From: Bacteroidota bacterium
Lineage (GTDB): Bacteria; Bacteroidota; Bacteroidia; AKYH767-A; OLB10
Direction: 5' to 3'
Length of the DNA: 64,000 nucleotides
NCBI GenBank assembly: GCA_016721435.1
Contig: JADKIC010000012.1
Span: forward strand, 1-64,000
Made by a program: the position numbers and the translations under genes. Within the stretch, counting starts at the first letter, position 1; the number at the start of each line of letters is the position of its first letter. Below the pieces are notes generated by a model that saw only the letters and a list, made by a program, of their open reading frames with translations, had not been told where the DNA came from and made no database searches. This document shows, in pieces, positions 10,812-19,890 of the stretch.

Positions 10812-10838
10812 TGAAATAATTAATAATTGAATATTTCC

Positions 10839-10846
10839 CAAAAATA
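10839..10846 (-). promoter_or_regulatory. -7 element (TATTTTTG) for the cold-shock gene
   Basis: On the minus strand TATTTTTG fits TAnnTTTG and lies 27 bases ahead of the cold-shock start. I see no clear -33 TTTG at the usual distance. Confidence 0.4.
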
Positions 10847-10927
10847 AGTATAAAATCGAACTTTGGCATTTATTTGACATCTTTTTTAAGAACCATAAAA
10901 AATAGAAAGTTATGAAGGTTAGGATGA

Positions 10928-10935
10928 TACCTTTG
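10928..10935 (+). promoter_or_regulatory. -7 element (TACCTTTG) for ade
   Basis: TACCTTTG fits TAnnTTTG and lies 25 bases ahead of the ade start. The -33 part is not obvious. Confidence 0.4.
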
Positions 10936-10960
10936 CAGTTCAACACCAAGCTAGATCATT

Positions 10961-12586
10961 ATGCTAAAAACCATTAGTGGAAAGTGGGTAGATATTCTGA
11001 ATAGAAGAATTTGCGAGGGGACATTTACCATTGAGAATGGTCAAATCTCCTCCTTTAAAGAAGAGGCTATAGCAGAAGAAATTTATATTCTTCCCGGATT
11101 TATTGATGCGCATATTCATATTGAAAGTTCCATGCTGTTACCGTATGAATTCGCAAGAATCGCCTTGACGCATGGTACTGTTGCGACAGTTAGTGATCCG
11201 CATGAAATTGCAAATGTGTTAGGTTTGGAAGGCGTTTATTACATGCTGGAGAATGCTAAGGATGCAAAACTTAAATTTCATTTTGGTGCACCTTCTTGTG
11301 TGCCCGCCACTTCTTTCGAAAGTTCAGGTGCTGTGATGGGTCCGGCAGCCGTTGAAACACTTTTGCAGAGAGACGATATCTTCTATCTGAGTGAAATGAT
11401 GAATTATCCCGGAGTACTGTATGGCGATCAGGAAGTACTGCAAAAAATTGCTCTTGCAAAACACTATAATAAACCGGTCGACGGACATGCTCCCGGATTA
11501 CGCGGAAAAGATGTTAAACAATACATTGATGCAGGAATAAGTACCGACCATGAGTGCTTTACATTGGATGAAGCGTTAGAGAAGATTAGTCATGGAATGA
11601 AAATTCTCATCCGTGAGGGTTCGGCCGCAAGAAATTTTGAAGCACTGCATCCTCTATTAAGAAGTCATCCGGAATCATGTATGTTTTGCTGCGATGATAA
11701 ACATCCCGACGAACTGTTGTTGGGACATATAAATTTACATGTATCAAAAGCAATAGCACTCGGCTACGATCTGTACGATGTGCTTTATGCAGCCTGCATT
11801 CATCCCGTCATGCATTACAATTTACCGGTGGGCATATTGCGACCCGGAGATCCTGCCGATTTTATCATCACTAAAAACCTGGCAGACTTCAAACCGGAAA
11901 TGACAGTTATAAACGGAGAAGTGGTTGCCGAAAAAGGGAGTTCTTTTTTACCGGAGAAGAAACACCACATTATAAATAATTTCAACAGTTCACCAATCTC
12001 CCCAACTTCATTAGAAGTAAACGATGAAGGGAATCTTCTGCGGGTCATTGAAGCCTATGACGGACAACTCATAACAGGAGAATATCATGCAAAAGTTAAG
12101 GTAGAGCATGGACTATGCGTAGCGGATCCCGAAAATGACATTCTAAAAATTGCTGTAGTCAACAGATACGCTCCTTCTTTACCATCTGTAGCCTTCATAA
12201 AAAACATCGGTCTGAAAAGAGGTGCAATTGCTTCGAGTGTTGCCCATGATTCACACAATATCATCGTAGTGGGTGCAGATGATGCTTCCATATGCAAAGC
12301 TGTCAACCTGCTCTTTGAACACCGTGGTGGTTTGAGTCTGGTGGATGGACCGGAAGAGCTCGTCATTGCTTTGCCTGTGGCGGGACTGATGAGTGACAGG
12401 GATTGTTTAACCATTGGAAAAGCTTATGCCCATATTGATCATAAAGCTAAAGAACTGGGATCTTCCTTACGTGCGCCGTATATGACATTATCCTTTATGG
12501 CCTTGTTGGTTATTCCTTCTCTAAAAATCAGCGACAAAGGAATATTTGATGGAAATTCCTTTCGCTTCACTTCCTTGTTTGTTTAG
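10961..12586 (+). CDS. ade: Adenine deaminase
   Basis: Amidohydrolase of the Ade family converting adenine to hypoxanthine and ammonia in purine salvage. 541 aa, typical length. Metal-site motifs: GFIDAHIHIESSM (about 46-58), VDGHAPGLRG, DHECFTLDEA and CCDDKHPDEL. The C-terminal Ade domain is complete (GLKRGAIASSVAHDSHNIIVVG, LPVAGLMSD). It is transcribed alone, divergent from the cold-shock gene. No frame breaks. Confidence 0.96.
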   Translation: MLKTISGKWVDILNRRICEGTFTIENGQISSFKEEAIAEEIYILPGFIDAHIHIESSMLLPYEFARIALTHGTVATVSDPHEIANVLGLEGVYYMLENAKDAKLKFHFGAPSCVPATSFESSGAVMGPAAVETLLQRDDIFYLSEMMNYPGVLYGDQEVLQKIALAKHYNKPVDGHAPGLRGKDVKQYIDAGISTDHECFTLDEALEKISHGMKILIREGSAARNFEALHPLLRSHPESCMFCCDDKHPDELLLGHINLHVSKAIALGYDLYDVLYAACIHPVMHYNLPVGILRPGDPADFIITKNLADFKPEMTVINGEVVAEKGSSFLPEKKHHIINNFNSSPISPTSLEVNDEGNLLRVIEAYDGQLITGEYHAKVKVEHGLCVADPENDILKIAVVNRYAPSLPSVAFIKNIGLKRGAIASSVAHDSHNIIVVGADDASICKAVNLLFEHRGGLSLVDGPEELVIALPVAGLMSDRDCLTIGKAYAHIDHKAKELGSSLRAPYMTLSFMALLVIPSLKISDKGIFDGNSFRFTSLFV

Positions 12587-12742
12587 AAAGCACCCTATTT
12601 AATTCATGGATGTACAGCAGTTCATCTCAACCAATCATCATTATTTTCGGGGTATCCATTAGGAAATCATAAGGGAATTGCAATAATTCCTTTATGGAAC
12701 AACATTCTGTATTTATGATCGTATAACTGCTATAAGAAGTTT

Positions 12743-12961
12743 ATGATCGCCATAAAGAAATATCTTATTGCTCCGTTACGATACACCATGCTAACCGGCG
12801 CTTGTATTTTTCTCTATTCGCTTTTTACGTCAACCTCTCCAGTTAGTCATTTACTTCAGACCCTTCTTCTTCCCTCGCTCTTCTATTTAATTCTTTTTGC
12901 GCTGGCCTTCCTCGTCCTTTTATTCCTCACCTGGATCAGTACCTCCACTACGGAAATGTAG
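12743..12961 (+). CDS. Hypothetical small membrane protein
   Basis: 72-aa reading frame with two hydrophobic segments (about 14-30 and 38-64, the latter LLLPSLFYLILFALAFLVLL) and a basic N-terminus (MIAIKKYL). I recognise no family. It converges on, and overlaps by 14 bases, the 3' end of the L,D-transpeptidase gene. The membrane pattern makes it more likely than chance to be real, but there is no other support. Confidence 0.4.
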   Translation: MIAIKKYLIAPLRYTMLTGACIFLYSLFTSTSPVSHLLQTLLLPSLFYLILFALAFLVLLFLTWISTSTTEM

Positions 12962-14339
12962 CCATTACCGAAACTGAATCTACGCCAATCAATTCCTCCT
13001 TCAATTTCCGATCGCGGTTATAGATATCATTTCTGAAATGCAATTTCCCGTCATTCTCCACCCAGGCGGTAAAGTAGACGATGAACACCGGAATTTCGGT
13101 CGACAAGGGCACCCACAATTCTTTACCCGGTTTCAATGACTTACTCACCTTCTCCGGTGACCAATTCTCTTTTTCCAGAATATAATTGGCCAGTTTCTCC
13201 GGATCACTGACTCGTATACAGCCATGACTAAATGCTCTTTTCTCTTCGCTGAACAAAGAGCGGGAAGGTGTATCGTGCAAATAGATACTGAAGCTGTTCG
13301 GAAACAAAAACTTTACTTTACCCAGCGAATTATTAGCACCCGGGCGTTGACGAATAGTATACGGAAATCCCGAATTAGAATACTTAGACCATGCTATTTG
13401 AGAGGGGTTTATTAACTTAGAAGATCTATCTACTACCTCCATATTATGTTTTTCAAATAGGAAGCATTTTTAACCACTCCAGGAATAATTTCATTGTATA
13501 GAATTCCCGGAGGAATCACCCAATACGGATTGAACACCACATATTTCAACACCCCTTTAAAGGTGGCTGTCTCGTGCACTTCTTTTCCAACAACCACGGG
13601 CATCGTCCAGGTTTGCTTTCCATCTTCATAAGCATACAAATTAAAATCCGGAATATTCACAATCAAATAATCCGGAGGATAATCAGACGGCATCCAACGG
13701 CTCCTTTCCATATTCAGTAAAATCTCCTCGATACGAATATTTACGGGAACATTCAATTGCCTAAAGAATGCAGGACCAGCTACGCCATCCGGTTTCAGTC
13801 CATGCCTGGCCTGAAAATTTTTATGCCTTCCGATAGCATGGAATCCACCACAAGGGATGAGTCTGCTTTCAGGAGATCACCATGAAGAAACAAACTTTGT
13901 GACAATGCAGGAACAATACTATCGGTATCGCCTATACGAAGCGATTTTCGTTTCATCTCAACGATAGGCCAACCTCCATTTTTTTCAAGGCTGTCATACT
14001 TCACAAGATAACTCCTTATGCATGTTCCCGCAGACCATTTTTACCATACCATGCAAAATTCCATTCCCTGTTAGTATAAAAACTTCGAACTCTTTCCATA
14101 TAATTCTTTAGATTGAAACTATCTGAAAAAAGAGAATCCAAAATCAGACTATCCAAAACGGAAGGGCCCTTCTTATCAAACACACGAACAATAGTATCTT
14201 TTGGTGCAATGTTCTCCTGATTAGAATTTCCACCGGAAGAACAGGAAAACAAGAAGCAAGACATGAAGCACCCCACAATTATCTCAAGGAAATATCGGCT
14301 GATTAACTTACAAATTATATTACTCCTAAAATCCTGCAT
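12948..14339 (-). CDS. YcbB-type L,D-transpeptidase lipoprotein (three frameshifts)
   Basis: Periplasmic peptidoglycan cross-linking enzyme of the YkuD family, about 464 codons, in four pieces with breaks near 14005, 13800 and 13440. The N-terminus is a lipoprotein signal (FMSCFLFSCSSGG). A peptidoglycan-binding segment around the second break reads FQARHGLKPDGVAGPAFF when joined. The catalytic domain starts NIPDFNLYAYEDGK and TMPVVVGKE, has FNPYWVIPPGILYNEI, and ends with the active-site motif FSHGCIRVSDPEKLANYIL (catalytic Cys). All expected blocks are present in order, so the breaks look like sequence errors rather than decay, though three in one gene leaves a real pseudogene possible. Confidence 0.82.
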
Positions 14340-14345
14340 TTGTTC

Positions 14346-15095
14346 TTACCTGGCCTTCATTTGCTTCATGATTCGTGTTGCAAAAACAAAATCATTCAAT
14401 TCTTTATTCTCGGAATGCACAATTTCATCATAGCTTCCCTCCCACCATTTCTTTCCTTTAAAAATAAAAACAATTTTCTCGCCCATCTCTGTAAGAGAAT
14501 TCATGTCATGAGTATTCACCACGGTCGTGGTTTGAAAATCAGAAGTGCTTTCCTTGATAAGATCATCTATCACAATCGAAGTTTTAGGATCAAGTCCTGA
14601 ATCGGGTTCATCGCAAAGAGATACTTAGGATTCATGGAGATCGCTCTTGCAATCGCCACCCTCTTTCTTCATTCCTCCACTTATTTCAGAGGGAAATAAT
14701 TTATTTACATTCACCAGATTCACCCGTTGAAGGCAAAAGTTAACTCTATCCAGTTTCTCTGCGAGACTCATGTGCGTAAACATATTCAATGGAAACATCA
14801 CGTTTTGTTCCACCGTTAACGAGTCGAACAATGCACCTCCCTGAAAAACCATTCCAATCTCCTGACGAATTGGTTTACGTTCTTTAAAGTCCATCTCACT
14901 AAAATTCCTTCCATCGAAATAAACGGCCCCGCGATCCACTTCAAAAAGTCCAACCGTGCATTTCATTAAGACGGTTTTACCCATACCACTTTGCCCAATG
15001 ATGAGATTCACTTTACCACTTTCAAACGTACATGAAATATCTTCAAGAACTGCTTTCCCATCGAAGGCCTTATAAATTCCCTTTACTTCTATCAT
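14346..15095 (-). CDS. mlaF: MlaF-like ABC transporter ATPase (two frameshifts)
   Basis: ATPase of an Mla-type retrograde phospholipid transporter at the inner membrane. Walker A is IIGQSGMGKTVLMK (about 33-46), the Q-loop is IGMVFQGGALFDSL, and the ABC signature begins EISGGMKK. The frame breaks after GGMKK near 14665 and again near 14625. Between and after the breaks other frames give VAIARAISMNPKYLF and DEPDSGLDPKTSIVIDDLI (Walker B and D-loop), then VVNTHDMNSL (H-switch). Each break is mended by one base. The mlaE permease gene lies 19 bases upstream on the same strand. Confidence 0.9.
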
Positions 15096-15114
15096 GCTTT
15101 TTGGCTATTTCCTT

Positions 15115-15870
15115 TCAGGCGAGAATTAACTGTGTAAGAATATAGTCAAAGATCAGAATAATAATACTGCTATACACTACTGCCTTAGTACTGCTTTGAC
15201 CTACTTCAAGAGCACCGCCATCGGTATGATATCCATGATATGCGGAAACGCTGGTGATGATAAAAGCGAAAACCAAGGTTTTAATCATTGCAAAAACAAT
15301 ATTAAAAGGAACAAACTGATCCTGCAATCCGCGGACAAAATCTGCAGAAGGTACCGTACCGCTCAAGTCGCCGGCGAACCATCCACCAAGTATGCCCAGA
15401 AACATACTCAGAATAACAACGAATGGAGTGATGATGAGTCCCGCAATGATTTTAGGTAAGGTGAGAAAACCTGAAGAGTTGATTCCCATAATTTCCAGGG
15501 CATCGATCTGTTCAGTGACACGCATCGTCCCAATTTCAGAAGCAATACCGGAACCCACTTTTCCAGCCAGAATCAACATGATAATCGTTGGGGAAAATTC
15601 GAGGATGATGGAATCACGTGCAACTATTCCAACAGCATAAATGGGCACCAATGGGTTTACCAGGTTATAGGCACTTTGAATCGTGATTACGGCACCCATA
15701 AAAACAGAAGTCAGTGCGACGATACCCATGGCTCCAACGCCAATGTTGACCAATTCATGCAATACCTGACGATAATAAACAACAAATTTTTCCGGCTTCA
15801 TGAACAAACCTTTCATGAAGATCCAGTAACGACCGATCTCAAATATGCTTCGGGAAATCACAGGTGCCAA
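15115..15870 (-). CDS. mlaE: MlaE-family lipid ABC transporter permease
   Basis: Inner-membrane permease of about 251 aa with five or six hydrophobic segments. Conserved MlaE features include FMGAVITIQSAYNL and the loop SIILEFSPTIIMLILAGKVGSGIASEIGTMRVTEQIDALEIMG. It pairs with the ATPase that follows on the same strand. The first in-frame start is TTG at 15870; the next ATG (MKGLFMKPEKF) would cut the N-terminal interface helix, so I kept the TTG. The substrate-binding MlaD gene is not in the window. Confidence 0.93.
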   Translation of the reverse strand: MAPVISRSIFEIGRYWIFMKGLFMKPEKFVVYYRQVLHELVNIGVGAMGIVALTSVFMGAVITIQSAYNLVNPLVPIYAVGIVARDSIILEFSPTIIMLILAGKVGSGIASEIGTMRVTEQIDALEIMGINSSGFLTLPKIIAGLIITPFVVILSMFLGILGGWFAGDLSGTVPSADFVRGLQDQFVPFNIVFAMIKTLVFAFIITSVSAYHGYHTDGGALEVGQSSTKAVVYSSIIILIFDYILTQLILA

Positions 15871-15923
15871 GTTAGGAATATGAATGAAAGATTCCTTTTA
15901 GAATATTCTTTATTACGAACAGC

Positions 15924-15965
15924 AAACGTTTATTAAACGTTTATTGTTGCTGCTAAACGTTTATT
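15924..15965. promoter_or_regulatory. Three copies of AAACGTTTATT upstream of mlaE
   Basis: AAACGTTTATT occurs at 15924, 15935 and 15955, each with the self-complementary core AAACGTTT. Spacings of 11 and 20 bases put the copies on about the same helix face. They lie 54-95 bases upstream of the mlaE start, so they are candidate binding sites for a dimeric regulator. No factor is known to me. Confidence 0.45.
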
Positions 15966-16394
15966 CAAAAGTTGCCTCCGACTCTATATTGAAAATTCCT
16001 TTATGATTTCAGTTGACTTATACATTGAATTTCAAAACATTGTCATCGACATAAAAAATTAGTCGTGTGAAAATGATTGTAGTCGTATATAAATACTTAA
16101 AACTTGGCTCGTATTGGCCCCGCCGCTAAGTTTGTGCCGGGGAGGAGGAGTGGTGGCCCCCATCCCTACTAAAATGCCCGGGAAAAGGAAGTTGGACTTT
16201 GTTTTTTGCGTTGCTTTTTAAACGAGGTTTTCAGCCCAAGCGTTCACTTTGGATTCGATGCATTCAATGCTTGAAACCTGTAAAAGAGGTCCTATGACAA
16301 CTCCGGTTTCGCCAAATTCACTACTTCTTTCTTCTTAAAAAAGACGTACTGCAAGATTCAATTTTAATTTTTCAAAATGTGTGATCAACATGCT
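15966..16394. other. Intergenic stretch without a supported gene
   Basis: I found no convincing gene here. It contains a GC-rich patch (about 16115-16195) unlike its AT-rich surroundings. On the minus strand a 33-residue open stretch (about 16216-16317, ending SKVNAWAENLV) has protein-like composition but no start codon, and could be a gene remnant or chance. Confidence 0.5.
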
Positions 16395-16402
16395 TATCTT
16401 TG
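16395..16402 (+). promoter_or_regulatory. -7 element (TATCTTTG), near-leaderless lipoprotein gene
   Basis: TATCTTTG fits TAnnTTTG and ends only 4 bases before the ATG of the small lipoprotein gene. Transcription would start at or next to the start codon, giving a leaderless mRNA. Confidence 0.5.
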
Positions 16403-16406
16403 ATTT

Positions 16407-16553
16407 ATGATCCGACGGAGAACTTATCACCTTCTTATAATTATGCTGATTTCCGGACTTTTTTCTTCCTGTAGCCTTTTTAAGAAAAAGTGCGATTGTC
16501 CGAATTGGGGGCATTCTAAAAAGGTAGAAACCCCGTTTCAGGCTGCAGGCTGA
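16407..16553 (+). CDS. Small cysteine-containing lipoprotein, unknown function
   Basis: 48-aa protein. Basic start (MIRRRTYHLL), hydrophobic segment IIMLISGLFSS, then a lipobox with Cys at 22 (LFSSCSLF), so it should be lipidated and leave only about 27 residues. The mature part has a basic patch KKK, then CDCPNWGH with two Cys and a His, a possible metal- or redox-binding knot, and ends VETPFQAAG. I cannot name a characterised family. It lies 130 bases ahead of feoA on the same strand, so a link to iron is possible but not shown. The promoter match and good lipobox make it likely real. Confidence 0.65.
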   Translation: MIRRRTYHLLIIMLISGLFSSCSLFKKKCDCPNWGHSKKVETPFQAAG

Positions 16554-16654
16554 TAAGAATCAATTTGGCGTAATTGACTGGTATTTAAACCTATAAATTA
16601 ATTATGACTTAGCGCAGTTGGTTATATGACTGTGGTATCTATCTTAGCACTTTA

Positions 16655-16671
16655 TTTAGAATGATTCTAAA
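16655..16671. promoter_or_regulatory. FUR-family-type operator upstream of feoAB
   Basis: Perfect inverted repeat TTTAGAAT-G-ATTCTAAA (8-bp arms, 1-base centre), 12 bases ahead of the feoA ATG. The 7-1-7 architecture with an AT-rich core resembles Fur/PerR boxes. Position before a ferrous iron uptake operon suggests iron-dependent repression by a FUR-family protein; the regulator itself is not in the window. Confidence 0.65.
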
Positions 16672-16683
16672 AAGGTAGGGTGT

Positions 16684-16923
16684 ATGCAAGTAGAAACAAT
16701 TCGTCTGTCAAGTTTACACAAGGGAGAAAGTGCAATCATCGATTCTTTTATGGATGATACCATGAAACAGAAATTACTGGAGATGGGTTTTCTTCCCGGC
16801 GACACTGTCACTCTGGATAGATTCGCACCATTAGGCTGCCCCATAGCTATTGAAGTGAACGGCTCAACATTAGGTATCCGATTGGATGAAGCCGCTTATA
16901 TTATTGTCAAACCCATCCATTAA
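16684..16923 (+). CDS. feoA: Ferrous iron transport protein FeoA
   Basis: 79-aa SH3-like cytoplasmic partner of FeoB. It has the typical order: LSSLHKGESAIIDSF, then KLLEMGFLPGDTVTLDRFAPLGCPIAIEVNGSTLGIRLDEA, the usual FeoA core, ending in a short beta-strand YIIVKP. A purine-rich stretch AAAAAGGTAGGG sits before the ATG. feoB begins 9 bases after its stop, so the two form an operon controlled by the palindrome just upstream. Confidence 0.95.
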   Translation: MQVETIRLSSLHKGESAIIDSFMDDTMKQKLLEMGFLPGDTVTLDRFAPLGCPIAIEVNGSTLGIRLDEAAYIIVKPIH

Positions 16924-16932
16924 GAATTTCAC

Positions 16933-19094
16933 TTGGTTCAGTCTGTTGCTGTGGATGCGGATATCCGTAAACGTTATGTAAAAGTTGTTCTGGCAGGAAA
17001 TCCCAACAGCGGAAAAAGCACCTTATTTAATATCCTCACCGGCTTACATCAAAAGGTCGCTAATTTTCCCGGTGTTACTGTTGAAAAAAAAACCGGTCAT
17101 TGCCGGATTTATAATTCCAATACAGGGCAGCCTACCTCGTTTGAAATCATAGACCTGCCGGGCACCTATAGTCTTTATCCAAAATCCCCGGACGAACGAA
17201 TTCCATTTGAAATACTCTGCGACACCTCCAATGAAAGTCATCCGGATAGTGTTGTTTTAGTGGTGGATGGCACCAATCTCAAACGCAGTCTGTTTTTAGC
17301 CAGTCAAATTATAGATCTGAAAATTCCCTGCGTGTTGGCGTTGAACATGATGGACATGGTGAAGAAAAATAAGATCGACATTCAGGTTGCTGAATTGGAA
17401 AGTCGACTTGGAGTCCGTGTTATTCCAATCAATGCCAGAAATGAAGAGGGAATAGAAGAGCTTAAGCAAGCTTTACTCAGTACTCTTCCGATACCTCTAA
17501 ATGCTATTTTTGAGACCGACCAACTCGCTCCAAAACTATTGAAGAGTCTGAGCGAATTGCTTGCCCTTAAAAGCAACTACGCCGCACTTCAGATTGCTCA
17601 TCATGCAGATGCACTGGATGATTTTCAGTATTCTGCTGAATTAAAAATTAAAGTAAGTTCATTACTGCAAGAACACGCTGTAGATTTCAATAAACTGCAA
17701 TCTTTTGAAACGCTGGAACGCTATAAAGTCATTCAGGAGATTCTAAGTCATGCGGTAAGACAAGAAAAAAACACAGGGAAATCTTCTGTCACACAAAAAA
17801 TTGATCGTTTTTTAATGCATCGTTTCTGGGGATATTTTTTCTTTTTGCTGGTCCTCTTTCTCATCTTTCAAACCATTTTTAGTCTTTCAGAATTTCCCAT
17901 GAATTTCATCGATGAAACATTTACCATGTTAAGTGATGTACTTAGGGAATCTTTACCTGCGGGAATGTTGAATGATCTATTGGTAGATGGCGTTCTTGCA
18001 GGTGTGGGGGGTATTGTCATTTTCATCCCTCAAATCGCTCTTCTATTTATGTTTATCGCACTTTTGGAAGACACGGGTTATATGGCACGTGTCAGTTTTC
18101 TGATGGATAAACTGATGCGCAAATTTGGATTAAATGGTCGATCTGTAATTCCACTGATGAGTGGTGCGGCTTGTGCTGTCCCTGCTATCCTTTCTACAAG
18201 AACCATTGGAAGCTGGAGAGAACGGCTCATCACCATTTTTGTAACACCACTAATGAGTTGTTCGGCACGATTACCTGTTTATACGCTACTTATTGCATTG
18301 GTTGTCCCGCAAAAAATGTTCTTCGGTGTGATCGGATTACAGGGAGTGGTAATGATGTCGCTGTATCTCATTGGTTTTATCGCTGCTATTGCTTCGGCGG
18401 CACTCTTTAAAAATTTCGTGAAAGCAAAAGAGAAGGCCTATTTCATTATGGAAATCCCGGTGTACCGAATGCCCCGATGGAGTAATGTTTTATATTCCAT
18501 TGTAGAAAAAGTACGGATATTTCTCTTTGATGCAGGCAAAATCATCATTGCGATTAGTATTATTCTTTGGTTTCTCTCCTCACGCGGCCCCGGAGAAAAA
18601 TATGCAGAACTTGAAGCGCAAATGGAGCTGATCTCTATAAAAGAAGGAATTAATTCGCCCCAAACATATACTATTCAATCAGAAATGCTGGAGGCCTCCT
18701 ATGCCGGAAAGCTCGGACATATTATTGAACCGGCTATTCGTCCTCTGGGTTTTGACTGGAAGATTGGTATCGCGCTGGTCACCTCCTTCGCAGCACGGGA
18801 AGTATTTGTTGGGACGATGAGTACTATTTATAGTGTGGGGCAAAATGAATCCGATGCTTTGACCGTAAAAGATAAAATGCGGCGGAGGTAAATTCTGAAA
18901 CCGGTGGTCCACGATATACATCCGCAGTGGGCTGGTCGCTCATGTTGTTCTACGCATTCGCTATGCAATGTATGAGCACGATGGCGGTAGTGAAACGCGA
19001 AACCGGCGGCTGGAAATGGCCATTAATTCAATTCGCATATATGTCAACACTTGCCTGGCTGAGTAGCTTTTTGATTTATAATTTGTTGAAATAA
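16933..19094 (+). CDS. feoB: Ferrous iron transporter FeoB (one frameshift)
   Basis: Inner-membrane Fe(II) transporter with an N-terminal G domain: G1 GNPNSGKSTLFN (about 22-33), G2 region FPGVTVEKKTG, G3 DLPGTYSL, G4 LNMMD. The membrane part has the Gate motifs SGAACAVPAILSTRTI and MSCSARLPVY with conserved Cys residues. The frame breaks near 18883 (DKMRRR-stop). One base restores KMRAEVNSETGG and then GWSLMLFYAFAMQCMSTMAVVKRETGGWKW, the normal FeoB C-terminus, ending at 19094. No ATG starts the frame; TTG at 16933 or GTG at 16951 are candidates. Confidence 0.95.
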
Positions 19095-19149
19095 ACAGTG
19101 CCGCCAAAAACTGTTTATTACTTTTCTGCAAGTTAGTTTTTGCACTCCC

Positions 19150-19157
19150 TATATTTG
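19150..19157 (+). promoter_or_regulatory. -7 element (TATATTTG) for the SprT-like gene
   Basis: TATATTTG fits TAnnTTTG and lies 19 bases ahead of the ATG at 19177, after the end of feoB, so this gene probably has its own promoter. Confidence 0.4.
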
Positions 19158-19176
19158 TCGCAAAGATTAATCATTC

Positions 19177-19815
19177 ATGTCAAGCCCGGTTACAGGAGAG
19201 GATTTACGAAAAGCATTAGGCAAATACATTCCGACAGAAGCTGTGGACACTTGTTTCGACTGGATACATCAATACAGAATCAGAGTCAGGATTAAGAAAA
19301 GTCGCCAAACAAAATTTGGTGATTACCATCCGCCTCACGAAGGAAAAAGCCATACCATTACCATCAATTATGACCTTAACCCTTTTGCATTCCTGATCAC
19401 ATTCACACATGAAGTAGCACATCTCACCTGTTTTCTTCAACACCGTGACAGGGTCGCTCCTCATGGACCGGAATGGAAAAGTCATTTCCGATTTCTCATG
19501 CATGGTTTTCTTGATCGAAAGATTTTTCCCGAAGATGTATCTCACGCTTTGGCCAACTATATGCGAAATCCGGCTGCTTCCAGTTGCGGTGACATAGAGA
19601 TGATGAAGGCCTTGCGACGATATGATCAGCGCGCCCCGGATTGGGTACATCTGGACGAAATCCCTTTTAATTCCGTCTTTGCTCTAAAAAACGGAATGCA
19701 CTTTGTCAAAGGCCATAAACTTCGAAAAAATTTTGAATGTTTTGAAAAGCATTCCAGACATAAGTACTTTATCCACCCTTTAATGGAGGTAAAGCTTTTG
19801 GATGAGGTGGGGTAA
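19177..19815 (+). CDS. SprT-like zinc metalloprotease-fold protein
   Basis: 212-aa cytoplasmic protein of the SprT-like family. The zincin motif HEVAH is at 78-82 (FTHEVAHLTCF), with a further His at HGPEWKSHFRFLM. The N-terminus is helical (LRKALGKYIPTEAVDTCFDWI). Relatives include bacterial SprT and the domain of eukaryotic Spartan, a protease acting on DNA-protein crosslinks; the substrate in Bacteroidota is unknown. The gene stands alone between feoB and the convergent ppx. Confidence 0.88.
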   Translation: MSSPVTGEDLRKALGKYIPTEAVDTCFDWIHQYRIRVRIKKSRQTKFGDYHPPHEGKSHTITINYDLNPFAFLITFTHEVAHLTCFLQHRDRVAPHGPEWKSHFRFLMHGFLDRKIFPEDVSHALANYMRNPAASSCGDIEMMKALRRYDQRAPDWVHLDEIPFNSVFALKNGMHFVKGHKLRKNFECFEKHSRHKYFIHPLMEVKLLDEVG

Positions 19816-19890
19816 TATTAATTACGAAATACGAATATTTACGAATATACGAAATACGAATTTGAGGGGGTTTCTATTTGAAAACATCTG

